From an uncultured Eubacteriales bacterium (lineage in GTDB: Bacteria; Bacillota; Clostridia; Lachnospirales; Lachnospiraceae): 19,194 nucleotides of DNA. This document shows, piece by piece, positions 1 through 7,339 of this stretch (positions within the stretch are counted from its first letter, which is position 1; every line of letters begins with the position of its first letter). Both the position numbers and the translations under genes were made by a program. The DNA lies in the NCBI GenBank assembly GCA_900557175.1, contig USSL01000009.1, positions 1-19,194 on the forward strand. Direction: 5' to 3'. The notes under the pieces are model-generated. The model was given only the letters and a program-made list of their open reading frames with translations, did no database searches and was not told the origin of the DNA.

Positions 1-708
1 TGCATCCTGCGGTGTCTGACCTCCCACCACATCGTCCGAACCATTGATTCTGCAGATTACAGCAAGTGTTCCACCTGTTTTTTTACGGATATTTTCTATG
101 ATCAGTTTTGGAAGACGCATACGATTTTCAAAGCATCCGCCAAATTCATCCTGCCGTTTATTGGTTCTTTCAGAGATAAAAGAACTTACAAGATATCCAT
201 GGGCACAATGTACTTCCACTGCATCTGCTCCCGCCTGTTTCGCCCGCAAAGCCGCATCTCCGTAAGCCTCGATCAGCCGGTACAATTCTTCCGTAGAAAT
301 TGCTTTTGGGATTTCTGTCTTCACAGAGGCAGGAATACTGCTTGCCGATTTTAACGGATACCCCGTCACCTTGGAGTTTCCTTCCGGACCTGCATGCTGA
401 AGCTGAATGGAAACCTTCGCCCCTTCCTTATGACAGGCTAAAATAGCCTCTTTAAAATTGCTGACGGTATCATCGGAAAACAGACACGGCTTTCTGGGAC
501 CTCCCTTTGCCTCCTTGTAGACAACCGTTGCTTCAAATGTGATCAATCCAAATCCGCCTTTTGCTCTCGCCCCGTAATATGCTGCAGAACGTTCACTCAT
601 CTTCCCGTCTGTATTCGCAAAATTATTTCCCATCGGACTCATCACAAACCGGTTAGGGACTGTCATATTTCCGATTTTGACCGGTTGAAACATTGCCTCA
701 AATTTCAT
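1..708 (-). CDS. NADH:flavin oxidoreductase, Old Yellow Enzyme family (N-terminal part, cut by window edge)
   Basis: This is the first 236 residues of an FMN-dependent TIM-barrel oxidoreductase of the Old Yellow Enzyme family, the group that includes 2,4-dienoyl-CoA reductase, 2-enoate reductase and BaiCD/BaiH. The frame is open to base 1, so the C-terminal barrel and any FeS or NAD domains lie outside the window. Visible family features are FQPVKIGNMTVPNRFVMSPM at residues 7-26, IQLQHAG near residue 100, and the block DAVEVHCAHGYL followed by S-F-I-S, TN-R-DEFGG and ENR (about residues 165-195), which forms the FMN and substrate pocket. The ATG at 708 is preceded by AAGGAGAA at good spacing. 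Of 23 glycine codons, 16 are GGA or GGG, unlike the genes to its right, so this gene may come from a different genome (see the junction near 870). Family assignment is firm; the substrate cannot be given. Confidence 0.9.
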   Translation of the reverse strand, partial: MKFEAMFQPVKIGNMTVPNRFVMSPMGNNFANTDGKMSERSAAYYGARAKGGFGLITFEATVVYKEAKGGPRKPCLFSDDTVSNFKEAILACHKEGAKVSIQLQHAGPEGNSKVTGYPLKSASSIPASVKTEIPKAISTEELYRLIEAYGDAALRAKQAGADAVEVHCAHGYLVSSFISERTNKRQDEFGGCFENRMRLPKLIIENIRKKTGGTLAVICRINGSDDVVGGQTPQDA

Positions 709-733
709 CGTTGCTTTTCTCCTTCCCCAATTT

Positions 734-870
734 CTATGCTTCTAAAATCTCCGGCCAGGAACTTTCCAGCACTTTTTTGTATTTTCAAAATTGAATCTTG
801 CAGCTTCCTCAACACCCCGGGCAAGAATACTGTCACTGATCACTTCTACTCCGAATGCACGCGGCTGTAC
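734..870 (-). pseudogene. 3' remnant of an unidentified gene fused to upp, probably frameshifted
   Basis: Reading leftward from about 870, the protein changes from uracil phosphoribosyltransferase to [20 protein letters not shown] and then [12 protein letters not shown], which do not belong to that family. In the open frame it ends in CWKVPGRRF at 742. If one base is added to the six-T run at 773-778 (A6 on the coding strand), the frame continues as [13 protein letters not shown] with a stop at 734-736. That looks like a natural protein C-terminus ending shortly before the ribosome binding site of the oxidoreductase. I infer this is the tail of a gene that once preceded the oxidoreductase, with a homopolymer indel. 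I do not recognise the family. Confidence 0.5.
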
Positions 871-1326
871 ACCTTTTTCCTTAAGCATCGTAATGGCTGC
901 CGCCGCAGAACCGCCTGTGGCAAGCATCGGATCAACAACAAATGTTTCTCTCTCGGCACAGTCTGCCGGAAGCTTGCAATAATACTCTACAGGAAGGGCT
1001 GTTTCGGGATCTCTGTAAAGACCGATATGACCGACCTTTGCCGCCGGCACCATGCTGAGCATACCTTCAACCATGCCAAGACCTGCTCTTAAAATTGGCA
1101 CAACAGCCATCTTCTTACCTTTTAACTCTTTTACTGTCGTCTTACAAATCGGCGTTTCAATCTCAACCTCTGTCAATTCAAGATTTCTTGTCGCCTCATA
1201 GCACATAAGCATTGCAATCTCACTAATTAAATTTCTGAAATCTCTCGAGCCTGTCTCGACACGTCTTATAATACCAATCTTATGCTCAATCAGCGGGTGA
1301 TTCATTACATGTATTTTATCGTTCAT
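742..1326 (-). CDS. upp: Uracil phosphoribosyltransferase, truncated and fused to foreign sequence
   Basis: Residues 1 to about 152 are clearly Upp, which makes UMP from uracil and PRPP in pyrimidine salvage. Evidence includes the N-terminal [13 protein letters not shown] and [25 protein letters not shown], and the PRPP-binding loop [16 protein letters not shown]. Family members are about 209 residues and end with a conserved uracil-binding segment (typically ...NDHGYIVPGLGDAGDRxFGTK). Here the sequence after LKEKGV is unrelated and stops at 194 residues, so the IAAPEG segment and the whole uracil pocket are missing and the product should be inactive. All 11 glycine codons before the junction are GGC or GGT. 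The ATG at 1326 follows AAGGAGAA and lies 11 bases after the rpiB stop, so the gene is cotranscribed with rpiB and tsaC. The true 3' end is probably lost through misassembly or recombination. Confidence 0.85.
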   Translation of the reverse strand: MNDKIHVMNHPLIEHKIGIIRRVETGSRDFRNLISEIAMLMCYEATRNLELTEVEIETPICKTTVKELKGKKMAVVPILRAGLGMVEGMLSMVPAAKVGHIGLYRDPETALPVEYYCKLPADCAERETFVVDPMLATGGSAAAAITMLKEKGVQPRAFGVEVISDSILARGVEEAARFNFENTKKCWKVPGRRF

Positions 1327-1337
1327 CGTTCTTCTCC

Positions 1338-1766
1338 TTATTTTTCAATCTGTGCAATTCTTCGGATATGGCGCTCATCATTTGAAAATGGTGTTGTCAA
1401 AAATGTCTCCACAATTTTCAGTGCAAGTCCTGTGCCGACAACGCGTCCGCCAAGTGCTAAAATATTGGCATCATTATGCTCTCTTGTTGCCTCTGCCATA
1501 AAACAGTCTGTGCAAAGCGCGGCTCTCACACCCGGCACTTTATTGGCTGCAATCGAAATGCCGATACCTGTACCGCACACTAAAATACCTTTTTCACATT
1601 CGCCTTTTGCCACTGCCTCTCCGACAGTTCTGCCGTAAACCGGATAATCAACAGAATCTGTTGAGTACGTCCCATAATTTTTGTACGCATATCCTTTTTC
1701 ATCAAGATACTTCATAATCTCCTGCATTAACTCATAACCGCCATGGTCACAACCAAGTGCTATCAT
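1338..1766 (-). CDS. rpiB: Ribose-5-phosphate isomerase B
   Basis: RpiB interconverts ribulose 5-phosphate and ribose 5-phosphate in the cytoplasmic pentose phosphate pathway, supplying ribose for PRPP, the co-substrate of the adjacent Upp. The 142-residue length is typical of the RpiB/LacA/LacB family. Visible motifs are the start [14 protein letters not shown] (D7, H8), DYPVYG at 40-45, the anion-hole segment [14 protein letters not shown] with catalytic-position C64, and [17 protein letters not shown] at 95-111. The ATG at 1766 is preceded by AGGAGGAAG at ideal spacing. The family also contains galactose-6-phosphate isomerase subunits (LacA/LacB), but the single-copy context beside tsaC and upp favours RpiB. 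Confidence 0.95.
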   Translation of the reverse strand: MIALGCDHGGYELMQEIMKYLDEKGYAYKNYGTYSTDSVDYPVYGRTVGEAVAKGECEKGILVCGTGIGISIAANKVPGVRAALCTDCFMAEATREHNDANILALGGRVVGTGLALKIVETFLTTPFSNDERHIRRIAQIEK

Positions 1767-1785
1767 TTTATCTTCCTCCTATAGT

Positions 1786-1803
1786 AACGCCTGTCCCGGC
1801 GTT
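1786..1803. repeat. Small inverted repeat between tsaC and rpiB
   Basis: The arms AACGCC and GGCGTT flank a six-base loop (TGTCCC on the plus strand). The hairpin sits in the 47-base gap after the tsaC stop and just upstream of the rpiB ribosome binding site. It has no T tract on the minus strand, so it is unlikely to terminate that transcript fully. It may act as an RNA processing or stability element, or be chance. Confidence 0.35.
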
Positions 1804-1813
1804 TTAATTATGC

Positions 1814-2884
1814 TTAAGCTTTTATAACCTGATGGCCGGCCGCCTTTAAAAGCCGGTTCATAATCGCCTGTCCCAAAAGTCCTTCTGAAAAACTTTCCGA
1901 ATAAATATAGTCAACGCCATATTCATCCATCCGCCTTAAAATATCATAAAGATTATGGGCTATCGTCTGCTCGTCGCTTCGCGTACCGATACTCTCCACA
2001 ATATCACAGCAATAGTCTGCCCGCGTCTCGTCGGTGGCAATCACCGCCGCCCGCGCACCCGCGGCTTCTCTTTGTGCAACAAGGTCATTAATTTTTTTAA
2101 CAACCGCTTTGCTCCCGCCTTCGACAATCGTCAAATCACCTTTCGGCGCATAGTGCTTATACTTCATTCCCGGTGCCTTCGGCGAGGCACCGTCAGACAG
2201 ACTTGTGAAAATCGCCGGATCAACACTGACCTTGCCGAGCACCTTCTCAAGCATTGCCTTTGTAATATACCCCGGCCGCAAAATCATCGGAACATCGCCG
2301 GTTAAATCAACAATCGTCGACTCAATACCGATACCGACCTGGCCGCCGTCAATAATCATCTCAATACGCCCATTCATATCTTCAAACACATGCTCCGCCG
2401 TCGTCGGACTCGGCCGCCCCGATGTATTGGCGCTCGGCGCCGCCACAAATGTCCCCGACGCCTTAATAATTGCCTGCGCCGCCGGGTGCGACGGAAAACG
2501 CACAGCCACTGTATCTAAGCCGCCGGTCGTCTCGTACGGTACCTTCTCACTTTTAGGCACAATCATCGTCAGCGGCCCCGGCCAAAATGCATCGGCCAGC
2601 TTATAGGCTGCCGCCGGCACCCTGTCACAAAGCGCATCAAGCGCCGACGTATCTGCAATATGAACAATGAGCGGATTATCCGACGGACGCCCCTTTGCCG
2701 CATATATCTTTTCAGAAGCGCGCGCATCTAAGGCATCGCCGCCAAGACCGTATACCGTCTCTGTCGGAATCGCAACAAGACCGCCACCTCTTAGCACCTG
2801 TCCGGCTTCCTGTACTGCCGCCGCATCCTCAGCCGACATCGGTTCATTTTCTTTTATATTTACACGATAAACTTTCGTATCCAT
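1814..2884 (-). CDS. tsaC: L-threonylcarbamoyladenylate synthase (Sua5/YwlC type)
   Basis: The enzyme makes threonylcarbamoyl-AMP from threonine, bicarbonate and ATP, the first step of the t6A37 modification of ANN-decoding tRNAs. The YrdC/TsaC domain covers about residues 20-215, with PTETVYGLGGDA (40-51), KGRPSDNPLIVHI (64-76), WPGPLTMIVP (101-110), VAAPSANTSGRPSPT (147-161) and GIESTIVDL plus ILRPG (186-205). After the linker APGMKYKHYAP (237-247) comes the C-terminal Rossmann-like Sua5 domain to residue 356, so this is the long Sua5 form rather than short TsaC. The ATG at 2884 is chosen because the residues that follow match the usual family N-terminus; the only Shine-Dalgarno-like bases (GAAGG) touch the start codon, so initiation may be weak. 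It leads the tsaC-rpiB-upp cluster. Confidence 0.95.
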   Translation of the reverse strand: MDTKVYRVNIKENEPMSAEDAAAVQEAGQVLRGGGLVAIPTETVYGLGGDALDARASEKIYAAKGRPSDNPLIVHIADTSALDALCDRVPAAAYKLADAFWPGPLTMIVPKSEKVPYETTGGLDTVAVRFPSHPAAQAIIKASGTFVAAPSANTSGRPSPTTAEHVFEDMNGRIEMIIDGGQVGIGIESTIVDLTGDVPMILRPGYITKAMLEKVLGKVSVDPAIFTSLSDGASPKAPGMKYKHYAPKGDLTIVEGGSKAVVKKINDLVAQREAAGARAAVIATDETRADYCCDIVESIGTRSDEQTIAHNLYDILRRMDEYGVDYIYSESFSEGLLGQAIMNRLLKAAGHQVIKA

Positions 2885-2921
2885 CCTTCAGCCATCTGCT
2901 TTCTAAATATACTTCCTGTCC

Positions 2922-2950
2922 ATTATAACAGAAAACCTCCAAAATAAAAA
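2922..2950 (-). promoter_or_regulatory. Promoter upstream of tsaC-rpiB-upp
   Basis: On the minus strand a consensus TATAAT (2922-2927) is preceded at 17 bases by TTTTTA (2945-2950), a weak -35. It lies 38 bases upstream of the tsaC start and within the 83-base gap after cwlD, where no terminator is visible, so readthrough from cwlD may add to expression. Confidence 0.5.
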
Positions 2951-2967
2951 CTATTTTCTACAAAGTT

Positions 2968-3696
2968 TCACACTGCCAAATATCTCATAATCCCGATATG
3001 TATCGCCCATGCGATTTTTTCCTGATAAATTTCATTGGTAAGTTTTGCCGATTCTTCTTCATTGGATAAAAAGCCGCACTCCACAATCACCGCAGGTATT
3101 TCAGATTTTTTTAAAATATAGTAACTGTCATTTTCCTTCGCCTGACGTGTGTTTGTACTGTCAGCATTTTCAATCAGGCTTTGCTGTATCGTCTTTGCAA
3201 GACGCTCACTCTTTTCAGATGTTTTATAATAAAAAACCTGTGCGCCCTTGTATTTACTGTTTGTAAAGCTGTTTTGGTGAATACTTACCGCAAGCACTGT
3301 CCCCGGCATATTCATCATTTCCACACGCCGGTTCATATCCTCTCTCTTTTTATTGGCACTGCCTGCACTGTAAAGACCGTTATCATCGGTTCTTGTCATC
3401 ACAACACGAATGCCCTGATGTTCAAGATTTCTCTGAAGCTTTTTTGCAATAGACAAATTGATTTCCTTTTCTTTCTCACCGTGAAGCCCGACCTTTCCCG
3501 GATCACTGCCGCCGTGACCGCTGTCAACGACGACAGTGATTCCCTGATTATCCACTGAAAGTGCCGGAATACCATACGTCGGATAAGCCATCACGCGCTG
3601 CCCGAAGCCGATAACCTCTCCATAACCGCCAAAATAAAACAAAACTGCCAGAACCGCCAATAGCAAAACGCTTCGCTTTACATAATTTATTTTCAT
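2968..3696 (-). CDS. cwlD: N-acetylmuramoyl-L-alanine amidase, CwlD-like
   Basis: This is a zinc-dependent Amidase_3 enzyme that cleaves the amide bond between N-acetylmuramic acid and L-alanine. The 242-residue protein has an N-terminal membrane anchor (about 9-27) and a single catalytic domain (about 52-240). Zinc and catalytic positions are visible: VVVDSGHGGSDPG (H61), EKEINLSIA (E76), AVSIHQNSF (H140) and VIVECGFLSN (E206). The blocks GLYSAGSANKKREDM, RQAKENDSYYILKKSEIPAV and YQEKIAWAIHIGIMRYL resemble the CwlD branch, which acts with PdaA to make muramic delta-lactam in spore cortex. That suggests, but does not prove, an endospore-former. The ATG at 3696 follows AGAGGT. There are no added cell-wall binding repeats. 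A general autolysin role is the alternative. Confidence 0.88.
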   Translation of the reverse strand: MKINYVKRSVLLLAVLAVLFYFGGYGEVIGFGQRVMAYPTYGIPALSVDNQGITVVVDSGHGGSDPGKVGLHGEKEKEINLSIAKKLQRNLEHQGIRVVMTRTDDNGLYSAGSANKKREDMNRRVEMMNMPGTVLAVSIHQNSFTNSKYKGAQVFYYKTSEKSERLAKTIQQSLIENADSTNTRQAKENDSYYILKKSEIPAVIVECGFLSNEEESAKLTNEIYQEKIAWAIHIGIMRYLAV

Positions 3697-3762
3697 AATT
3701 ACCTCTTAAAAAGGCTTTATTAAAATCTATGCGGCGCCAAACGCAAATTGACCAGCCAAAAT

Positions 3763-3796
3763 AAAAATCCGCAAAAGCTCTAGCCCCTGCGGATTT
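3763..3796 (-). terminator. Intrinsic terminator after queH
   Basis: Read on the minus strand, AAATCCGCA pairs with TGCGGATTT across a 14-base loop (arms at 3788-3796 and 3765-3773), followed by TTATTTT. It sits about 22 bases after the queH stop and separates the GH18-queH unit from cwlD. Confidence 0.75.
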
Positions 3797-3818
3797 CAAA
3801 TGACATACTATTTATTTT

Positions 3819-4451
3819 TTAATGCTTTTCTCTCGCCTCGGCCTCTCTTTTTGAGTAAACGCAGCCGCAGTAGTTTTGTCTGTACAGATGATGCTCGGCC
3901 GAAAGCTCGACCGAGCGCTTGTAACCGTTTTTCTTTTTAAAGTCTGACGGCAGATGGCAAACGCCATATTCTCCGCCGAGACGCTGTCCGATTTCATTGA
4001 GTTTTTCGGCGTTTTTAAGCGGTGAGATTGTCAGTGTCGTCGTAAAATAATCATAGCCGCCTTTTTTAGCCATTTCCGCCGCCTCTCTTAAGCGAAGCTC
4101 ATAGCATTTAAAACAACGCTCTCCGCCCTCTTTAACATCTTCAAGCCCCTTTGCCATTTCAAAGAAACGCTCCGGCGCATAAGTGCCTTCCATAAAATGC
4201 ACCGGATGAACAAAGTCCATTTCTTTAATCAGACGCTGCTGCTCTGCAGCGCGCGCCATATATTCCTCCGGCGGATAAATATTCGGATTATAGTAAAATA
4301 CTGTAATTTCAAAGAAACGGGACAGATATTCAAGACAATAGCTGCTGCACGGCGCGCAGCAGCTATGTAATAAAAGCTTTGGTACTTTATCTTCTTTTTG
4401 AAGCTTCTCTGTCAGTCTGTCCAGCTCTTTCTGATAATTTATTTTATTCAT
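3819..4451 (-). CDS. queH: Epoxyqueuosine reductase QueH
   Basis: QueH (formerly DUF208) reduces epoxyqueuosine to queuosine at the wobble base of GUN-anticodon tRNAs; it is a non-homologous replacement for the cobalamin-dependent QueG. The 210-residue protein shows LLLHSCCAPCSS with the vicinal C31-C32, FYYNPNIYPPEEY (52-64), ERCFKCYELRL with C113 and C116, FTTTLTISPLKN (136-147), DFKKKNGYKRSVELS, and the C-terminal YRQNYCGC pair C195/C197. The four cysteines of the first two groups are the family's FeS ligands. No cobalamin-type domains are present. The ribosome binding site AGGAAG overlaps the stop codon of the upstream GH18 gene, so the two are translated from one mRNA. Other queuosine genes are not in the window. 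Confidence 0.93.
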   Translation of the reverse strand: MNKINYQKELDRLTEKLQKEDKVPKLLLHSCCAPCSSYCLEYLSRFFEITVFYYNPNIYPPEEYMARAAEQQRLIKEMDFVHPVHFMEGTYAPERFFEMAKGLEDVKEGGERCFKCYELRLREAAEMAKKGGYDYFTTTLTISPLKNAEKLNEIGQRLGGEYGVCHLPSDFKKKNGYKRSVELSAEHHLYRQNYCGCVYSKREAEAREKH

Positions 4452-4463
4452 TGAACTGTCTTC

Positions 4464-6215
4464 CTAAAAATAACTGTTGATAACACTCCATATATCAACC
4501 TTTTCCTGCTGCCCAAGCTTCCAGCAGGCAACTCCGGCAAGGTCATATTTTTTAATAAGCTCCATCTTATTTTTAACGGCTGTCTCATCCTCAATCCACA
4601 TCTGGTACTGATTGCCGTCAACATCACTTTGGTATGCAACATAATTTAAGCCCATCTCATCAAGATACGTCGGTGTTACATTATGTTTCACAATAATCTC
4701 CTGAATTGTTGTCATGCCATAATTTCCGTCAATCTGAAGTCCTTCCGGCGTTGTCTTCCATACCCTTGTATAAAGAGGAATGCCGTTAATAATTTTGTTG
4801 TTCGGCACCGAAGCCAGCGTATCTTCAATTCCCTGCTTCACAAATCCGATGGATGAACCCGGACCTGCCTCGGCACTGCCTGCCGTATATTCATCATAAC
4901 CCATAATGACAAGGTAATCGGCAAATATATTCTGCTCGGCTCTGTCATAATGCTTTGTATACATCGGTACATAGTTATCAATCGAAAGCACTAAATTATT
5001 TTTATGGCATGCCTGTGAAAGCTCTCTCACAAACTGCATATAATTTTTTGCGGCATTTTCTGACTCCTCAGACACCATGATTTTCTCAAAATCAAGGTTG
5101 ATGCCGTCCACACCGGCCTGTACTGCATAAGAAATCAGCTGATTAACCGCCGTCTCGCGCTTTGATGTATAGGCAAGCACCTCGTCTGCCATACTTCCGC
5201 TGAAATCACCAAGCGAGCCATCCTCACCGTTTGGAAACTGATTTGAAAACAGCGCCCATACTTTCATGCCTTTCGCATGTGCCTTCTGAACATAATCTGC
5301 CGAAGCAATACTGCGGATGTTTCCGTCTGTATCATTAAAGGCAAACCATGTCGGTGAAATGACATTGACACCGGAGACACCTTCTGTATCTGCATCAAAG
5401 TTGGCATTGGCTGCCTCAGACATCACCTGATGCCATACCATCTTAATCTTACTGCCGTCACCAAGCGGCGTCCACGCCTCCACATGATACTGAGGCAGTT
5501 CCGGTGCCTGAGGTGTCACAAGCTGCGCTTCTCCTGACAGATACTTATCCGCAACCCAGCCGATATAACCGTCGGAGGAAGCAACCATTGTCCATTCATC
5601 ATAAGAATCATCGAGAACATATAACTGCTCACCGGCCTTTGCCTCTCTGAAAATTTCAGCTTTAATACCGCCGCGGTATCTTAAATAAGTATCTTTGGCG
5701 ATTGTCACCATCTTGCATTCATCCCATTTTGTGCGGATCACAAGACGGTTCGGCGCCGTATACTGTCCAATTTCCATCTGTGTAAACATTTTTAAGAAAT
5801 CCACAGCCATATAAAGCTCGCCATCCATCGTTTTTAACGGCGTATAATCAAGATTTGCCGTTTCTGCGCCCAAATAATACAGATTTTCATCCGGTTTCAC
5901 TTTAACTGTAAAATCATGTCCCGTATAAATCAGTACAGATTCATTACTGTCCCAATAAAAACGGCTGTTAATACCGGATATAATGCCTGAAAGGCTTAAA
6001 TAAACGCGCCCGTCCTGCTCAAGCCCCTTATAGTCTTTGATTTCATTGTTGAATGTTACTGTATACTGATTGCCTGAAATTCCATAAGTTGCTTCATAGT
6101 CTAAAGGTTCTTCACTCTCGGCGTTTCTGTGCATAATAAAACCGCTAAGCGCCACGGCGCCCATGACGACGATTAAAAGTATTGACAGAACCACCCCTAC
6201 TATCTTACGTTTCAT
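4464..6215 (-). CDS. Membrane-anchored SH3/glycosyl hydrolase family 18 protein (cell-wall hydrolase)
   Basis: The 583-residue product starts MKRKIVGVVL with an uncleaved-looking signal anchor (about 4-25). It is followed by a beta-rich stalk resembling the copper amine oxidase N-terminal-like domain (about 45-165), an SH3-like domain (about 173-228, ending DGYIGWVADKYLSG) and a GH18 barrel (about 255-583). The GH18 signature DGINLDFEKI places D370, D375 and the acid/base E377 correctly. Downstream VIMGYDEYTAGSAEAGPGSS and GIPLYTRVW match the YaaH/YvbX-like bacterial branch that acts on peptidoglycan or spore cortex. The start is the ATG at 6215 because it has AAGGAGAG at good spacing; an upstream in-frame start at 6293 has no such site. 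The gene has its own promoter and leads the two-gene unit with queH. The exact glycan substrate is inferred only. Confidence 0.87.
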   Translation of the reverse strand: MKRKIVGVVLSILLIVVMGAVALSGFIMHRNAESEEPLDYEATYGISGNQYTVTFNNEIKDYKGLEQDGRVYLSLSGIISGINSRFYWDSNESVLIYTGHDFTVKVKPDENLYYLGAETANLDYTPLKTMDGELYMAVDFLKMFTQMEIGQYTAPNRLVIRTKWDECKMVTIAKDTYLRYRGGIKAEIFREAKAGEQLYVLDDSYDEWTMVASSDGYIGWVADKYLSGEAQLVTPQAPELPQYHVEAWTPLGDGSKIKMVWHQVMSEAANANFDADTEGVSGVNVISPTWFAFNDTDGNIRSIASADYVQKAHAKGMKVWALFSNQFPNGEDGSLGDFSGSMADEVLAYTSKRETAVNQLISYAVQAGVDGINLDFEKIMVSEESENAAKNYMQFVRELSQACHKNNLVLSIDNYVPMYTKHYDRAEQNIFADYLVIMGYDEYTAGSAEAGPGSSIGFVKQGIEDTLASVPNNKIINGIPLYTRVWKTTPEGLQIDGNYGMTTIQEIIVKHNVTPTYLDEMGLNYVAYQSDVDGNQYQMWIEDETAVKNKMELIKKYDLAGVACWKLGQQEKVDIWSVINSYF

Positions 6216-6250
6216 AAACTCTCCTTTGCTTTTAGCATCATTATTAATCT

Positions 6251-6269
6251 GCACTGCTAAAGACAGTGC
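6251..6269. repeat. Inverted repeat in the leader of the GH18 gene
   Basis: Perfect arms GCACTG and CAGTGC are separated by seven bases. They lie about 13 bases downstream of the -10 box of the minus-strand promoter, so this could be an operator or a short mRNA hairpin. No protein partner can be named. Confidence 0.4.
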
Positions 6270-6281
6270 TATACAGAGTAG

Positions 6282-6310
6282 ATTATACACCAAGACGGAA
6301 AAATAGGCAA
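6282..6310 (-). promoter_or_regulatory. Promoter for the GH18-queH unit
   Basis: On the minus strand TTGCCT (6305-6310), a 17-base spacer and consensus TATAAT (6282-6287) form a sigma-A-type promoter 67 bases upstream of the start at 6215. No sporulation-sigma motif was recognised, which argues against strict spore-specific expression. Confidence 0.7.
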
Positions 6311-6357
6311 ATGATTATTCATGTTTTCTTTGCCGCCGCATATAATAACAATAACTC

Positions 6358-6386
6358 TTTACAGTATGTGCACTTTTATGTATACT
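6358..6386 (+). promoter_or_regulatory. Promoter for mecA
   Basis: TTTACA (6358-6363), a 17-base spacer and TATACT (6381-6386) make a good sigma-A-type promoter. It predicts a leader of about 113 bases before the mecA start. It is divergent from the GH18 promoter, with about 50 bases between the two elements. Confidence 0.7.
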
Positions 6387-6429
6387 ATATTATAACGTAG
6401 CGACAGATAATATTCTGACACTGCGCTGC

Positions 6430-6461
6430 CGGATTGCTCCGCCCCGTGCGCCTGCAGTCCG
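6430..6461 (+). other. Possible hairpin in the GC-rich mecA leader
   Basis: CGGATTGC can pair with GCAGTCCG (one G-T pair) across a 16-base loop. The stretch 6420-6463 is much richer in G and C than the rest of this intergenic region. The hairpin is followed by 45 bases before the mecA start and has no T tract, so it is not a terminator. I do not recognise a known leader RNA or riboswitch. Confidence 0.3.
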
Positions 6462-6506
6462 CGAAAGATTCAGTACAAACAAAATTTCAGATAAAGGGGT
6501 GATTCT

Positions 6507-7283
6507 ATGAAGCTTGAAAGACTCAGCGAAAATCAGATTCGCTGTACACTAAATAAAAATGACCTCACCGACAGACATCTTAAACTAAGCGAGCTTGCTT
6601 ATGGCAGCGAAAAAGCCAAGGCATTATTCCATGAAATGATGACTCAGGCTTCTGAAGAACTCGGATTCGAAGCTGACGATATACCGCTTGTCATTGAAGC
6701 TATCCCGGTCTCATTAGACTGCATCATTTTAATAGTCACAAAGGTTGAAGATCCTGAGGAGCTTGATACCCGCTTTTCCCGCTTCTCATCAGCGCTCACT
6801 CAGACAGCTGACGATGAAGATTCGGATGAGAACGAGGATGATTCATCATATGAGGGTGCGGATGAAGTGCTTAATATTTTCAACAAAATTAAAGAAGATG
6901 TGATGAAAGCAATCCGTGAAAGTGATCCGGCAGACACGGTCTCCGGTGATAAGCAGCCGTCCGGGCAGATTGATGCATCCAAAAATATTGAGCTTACAAA
7001 ACTTTTTACATTTGAAAGCTTAAATGATGTCACTGACCTTGCCAAAGTTCTCCGCGGCCAATATAAAGGTATAAGCAGCCTTTATAAAAATCCGGCAAAC
7101 GGCATTTACTATTTAGTAATGAATAATAAGCGGCTCTCTCCGGAAAGCTTTAACCGCATCTGCAATATTGCAACAGAATACGGACGCAGCGAAAAGTATA
7201 CCGAGACGATGTCTGCTTACTTCGGCGAGCATTACGAGTGCCTTATCAAAAATAAAGCGCTTCATGTCCTTGCTGATCTTTAA
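6507..7283 (+). CDS. mecA: Adaptor protein MecA
   Basis: MecA is the ClpC adaptor that binds substrates and promotes assembly of the ClpCP protease; in Bacillus it delivers ComK and blocks competence. The 258-residue protein begins MKLERLSENQIRCTL, typical of the N-terminal substrate-binding domain (to about 95). A highly acidic linker follows (about 100-120, ADDEDSDENEDDSS) and then the C-terminal ClpC-binding domain (about 160-258), including LFTFESLNDVTDLAKVL, YKNPANGIYYLVM and the terminal EYG-EHYECLIKNKA region. The ATG at 6507 has AAAGGGGTGAT upstream. It is a single-gene unit with its own promoter and terminator. The local substrates are unknown; competence genes are not in the window. 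Confidence 0.93.
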   Translation: MKLERLSENQIRCTLNKNDLTDRHLKLSELAYGSEKAKALFHEMMTQASEELGFEADDIPLVIEAIPVSLDCIILIVTKVEDPEELDTRFSRFSSALTQTADDEDSDENEDDSSYEGADEVLNIFNKIKEDVMKAIRESDPADTVSGDKQPSGQIDASKNIELTKLFTFESLNDVTDLAKVLRGQYKGISSLYKNPANGIYYLVMNNKRLSPESFNRICNIATEYGRSEKYTETMSAYFGEHYECLIKNKALHVLADL

Positions 7284-7291
7284 AAACATGT

Positions 7292-7333
7292 AAAAAGCCT
7301 GTTCACACACTTTAAATGCGAACAGGCTTTTTT
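7292..7333. terminator. Bidirectional intrinsic terminator between mecA and the DUF1858 gene
   Basis: AAAAAGCCTGTTC (7292-7304) is perfectly complementary to GAACAGGCTTTTT (7320-7332), giving a 13-bp stem with a 15-base loop and runs of T on both strands. It ends transcription of mecA from the left and of the converging DUF1858 gene from the right. Confidence 0.9.
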
Positions 7334-7339
7334 ATAGCA

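Noticed and set aside
860..880. Insertion sequence or attachment site as cause of the upp break
   Set aside because: No terminal inverted repeats, transposase, integrase or target duplication could be seen at or near the junction.
685..1092. Plus-strand open frame of 135 codons opposite upp
   Set aside because: It spans the chimeric junction, has no recognisable domain and runs antisense to a clear Upp frame.
1786..1803. Terminator between tsaC and rpiB
   Set aside because: The hairpin is short and lacks a T tract on the coding strand, and rpiB has no separate promoter that I could find.
4464..6293. Start of the GH18 gene at 6293
   Set aside because: This start lies upstream of most of the promoter -10 region and lacks a ribosome binding site. 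The ATG at 6215 has AAGGAGAG and opens directly into a signal anchor.
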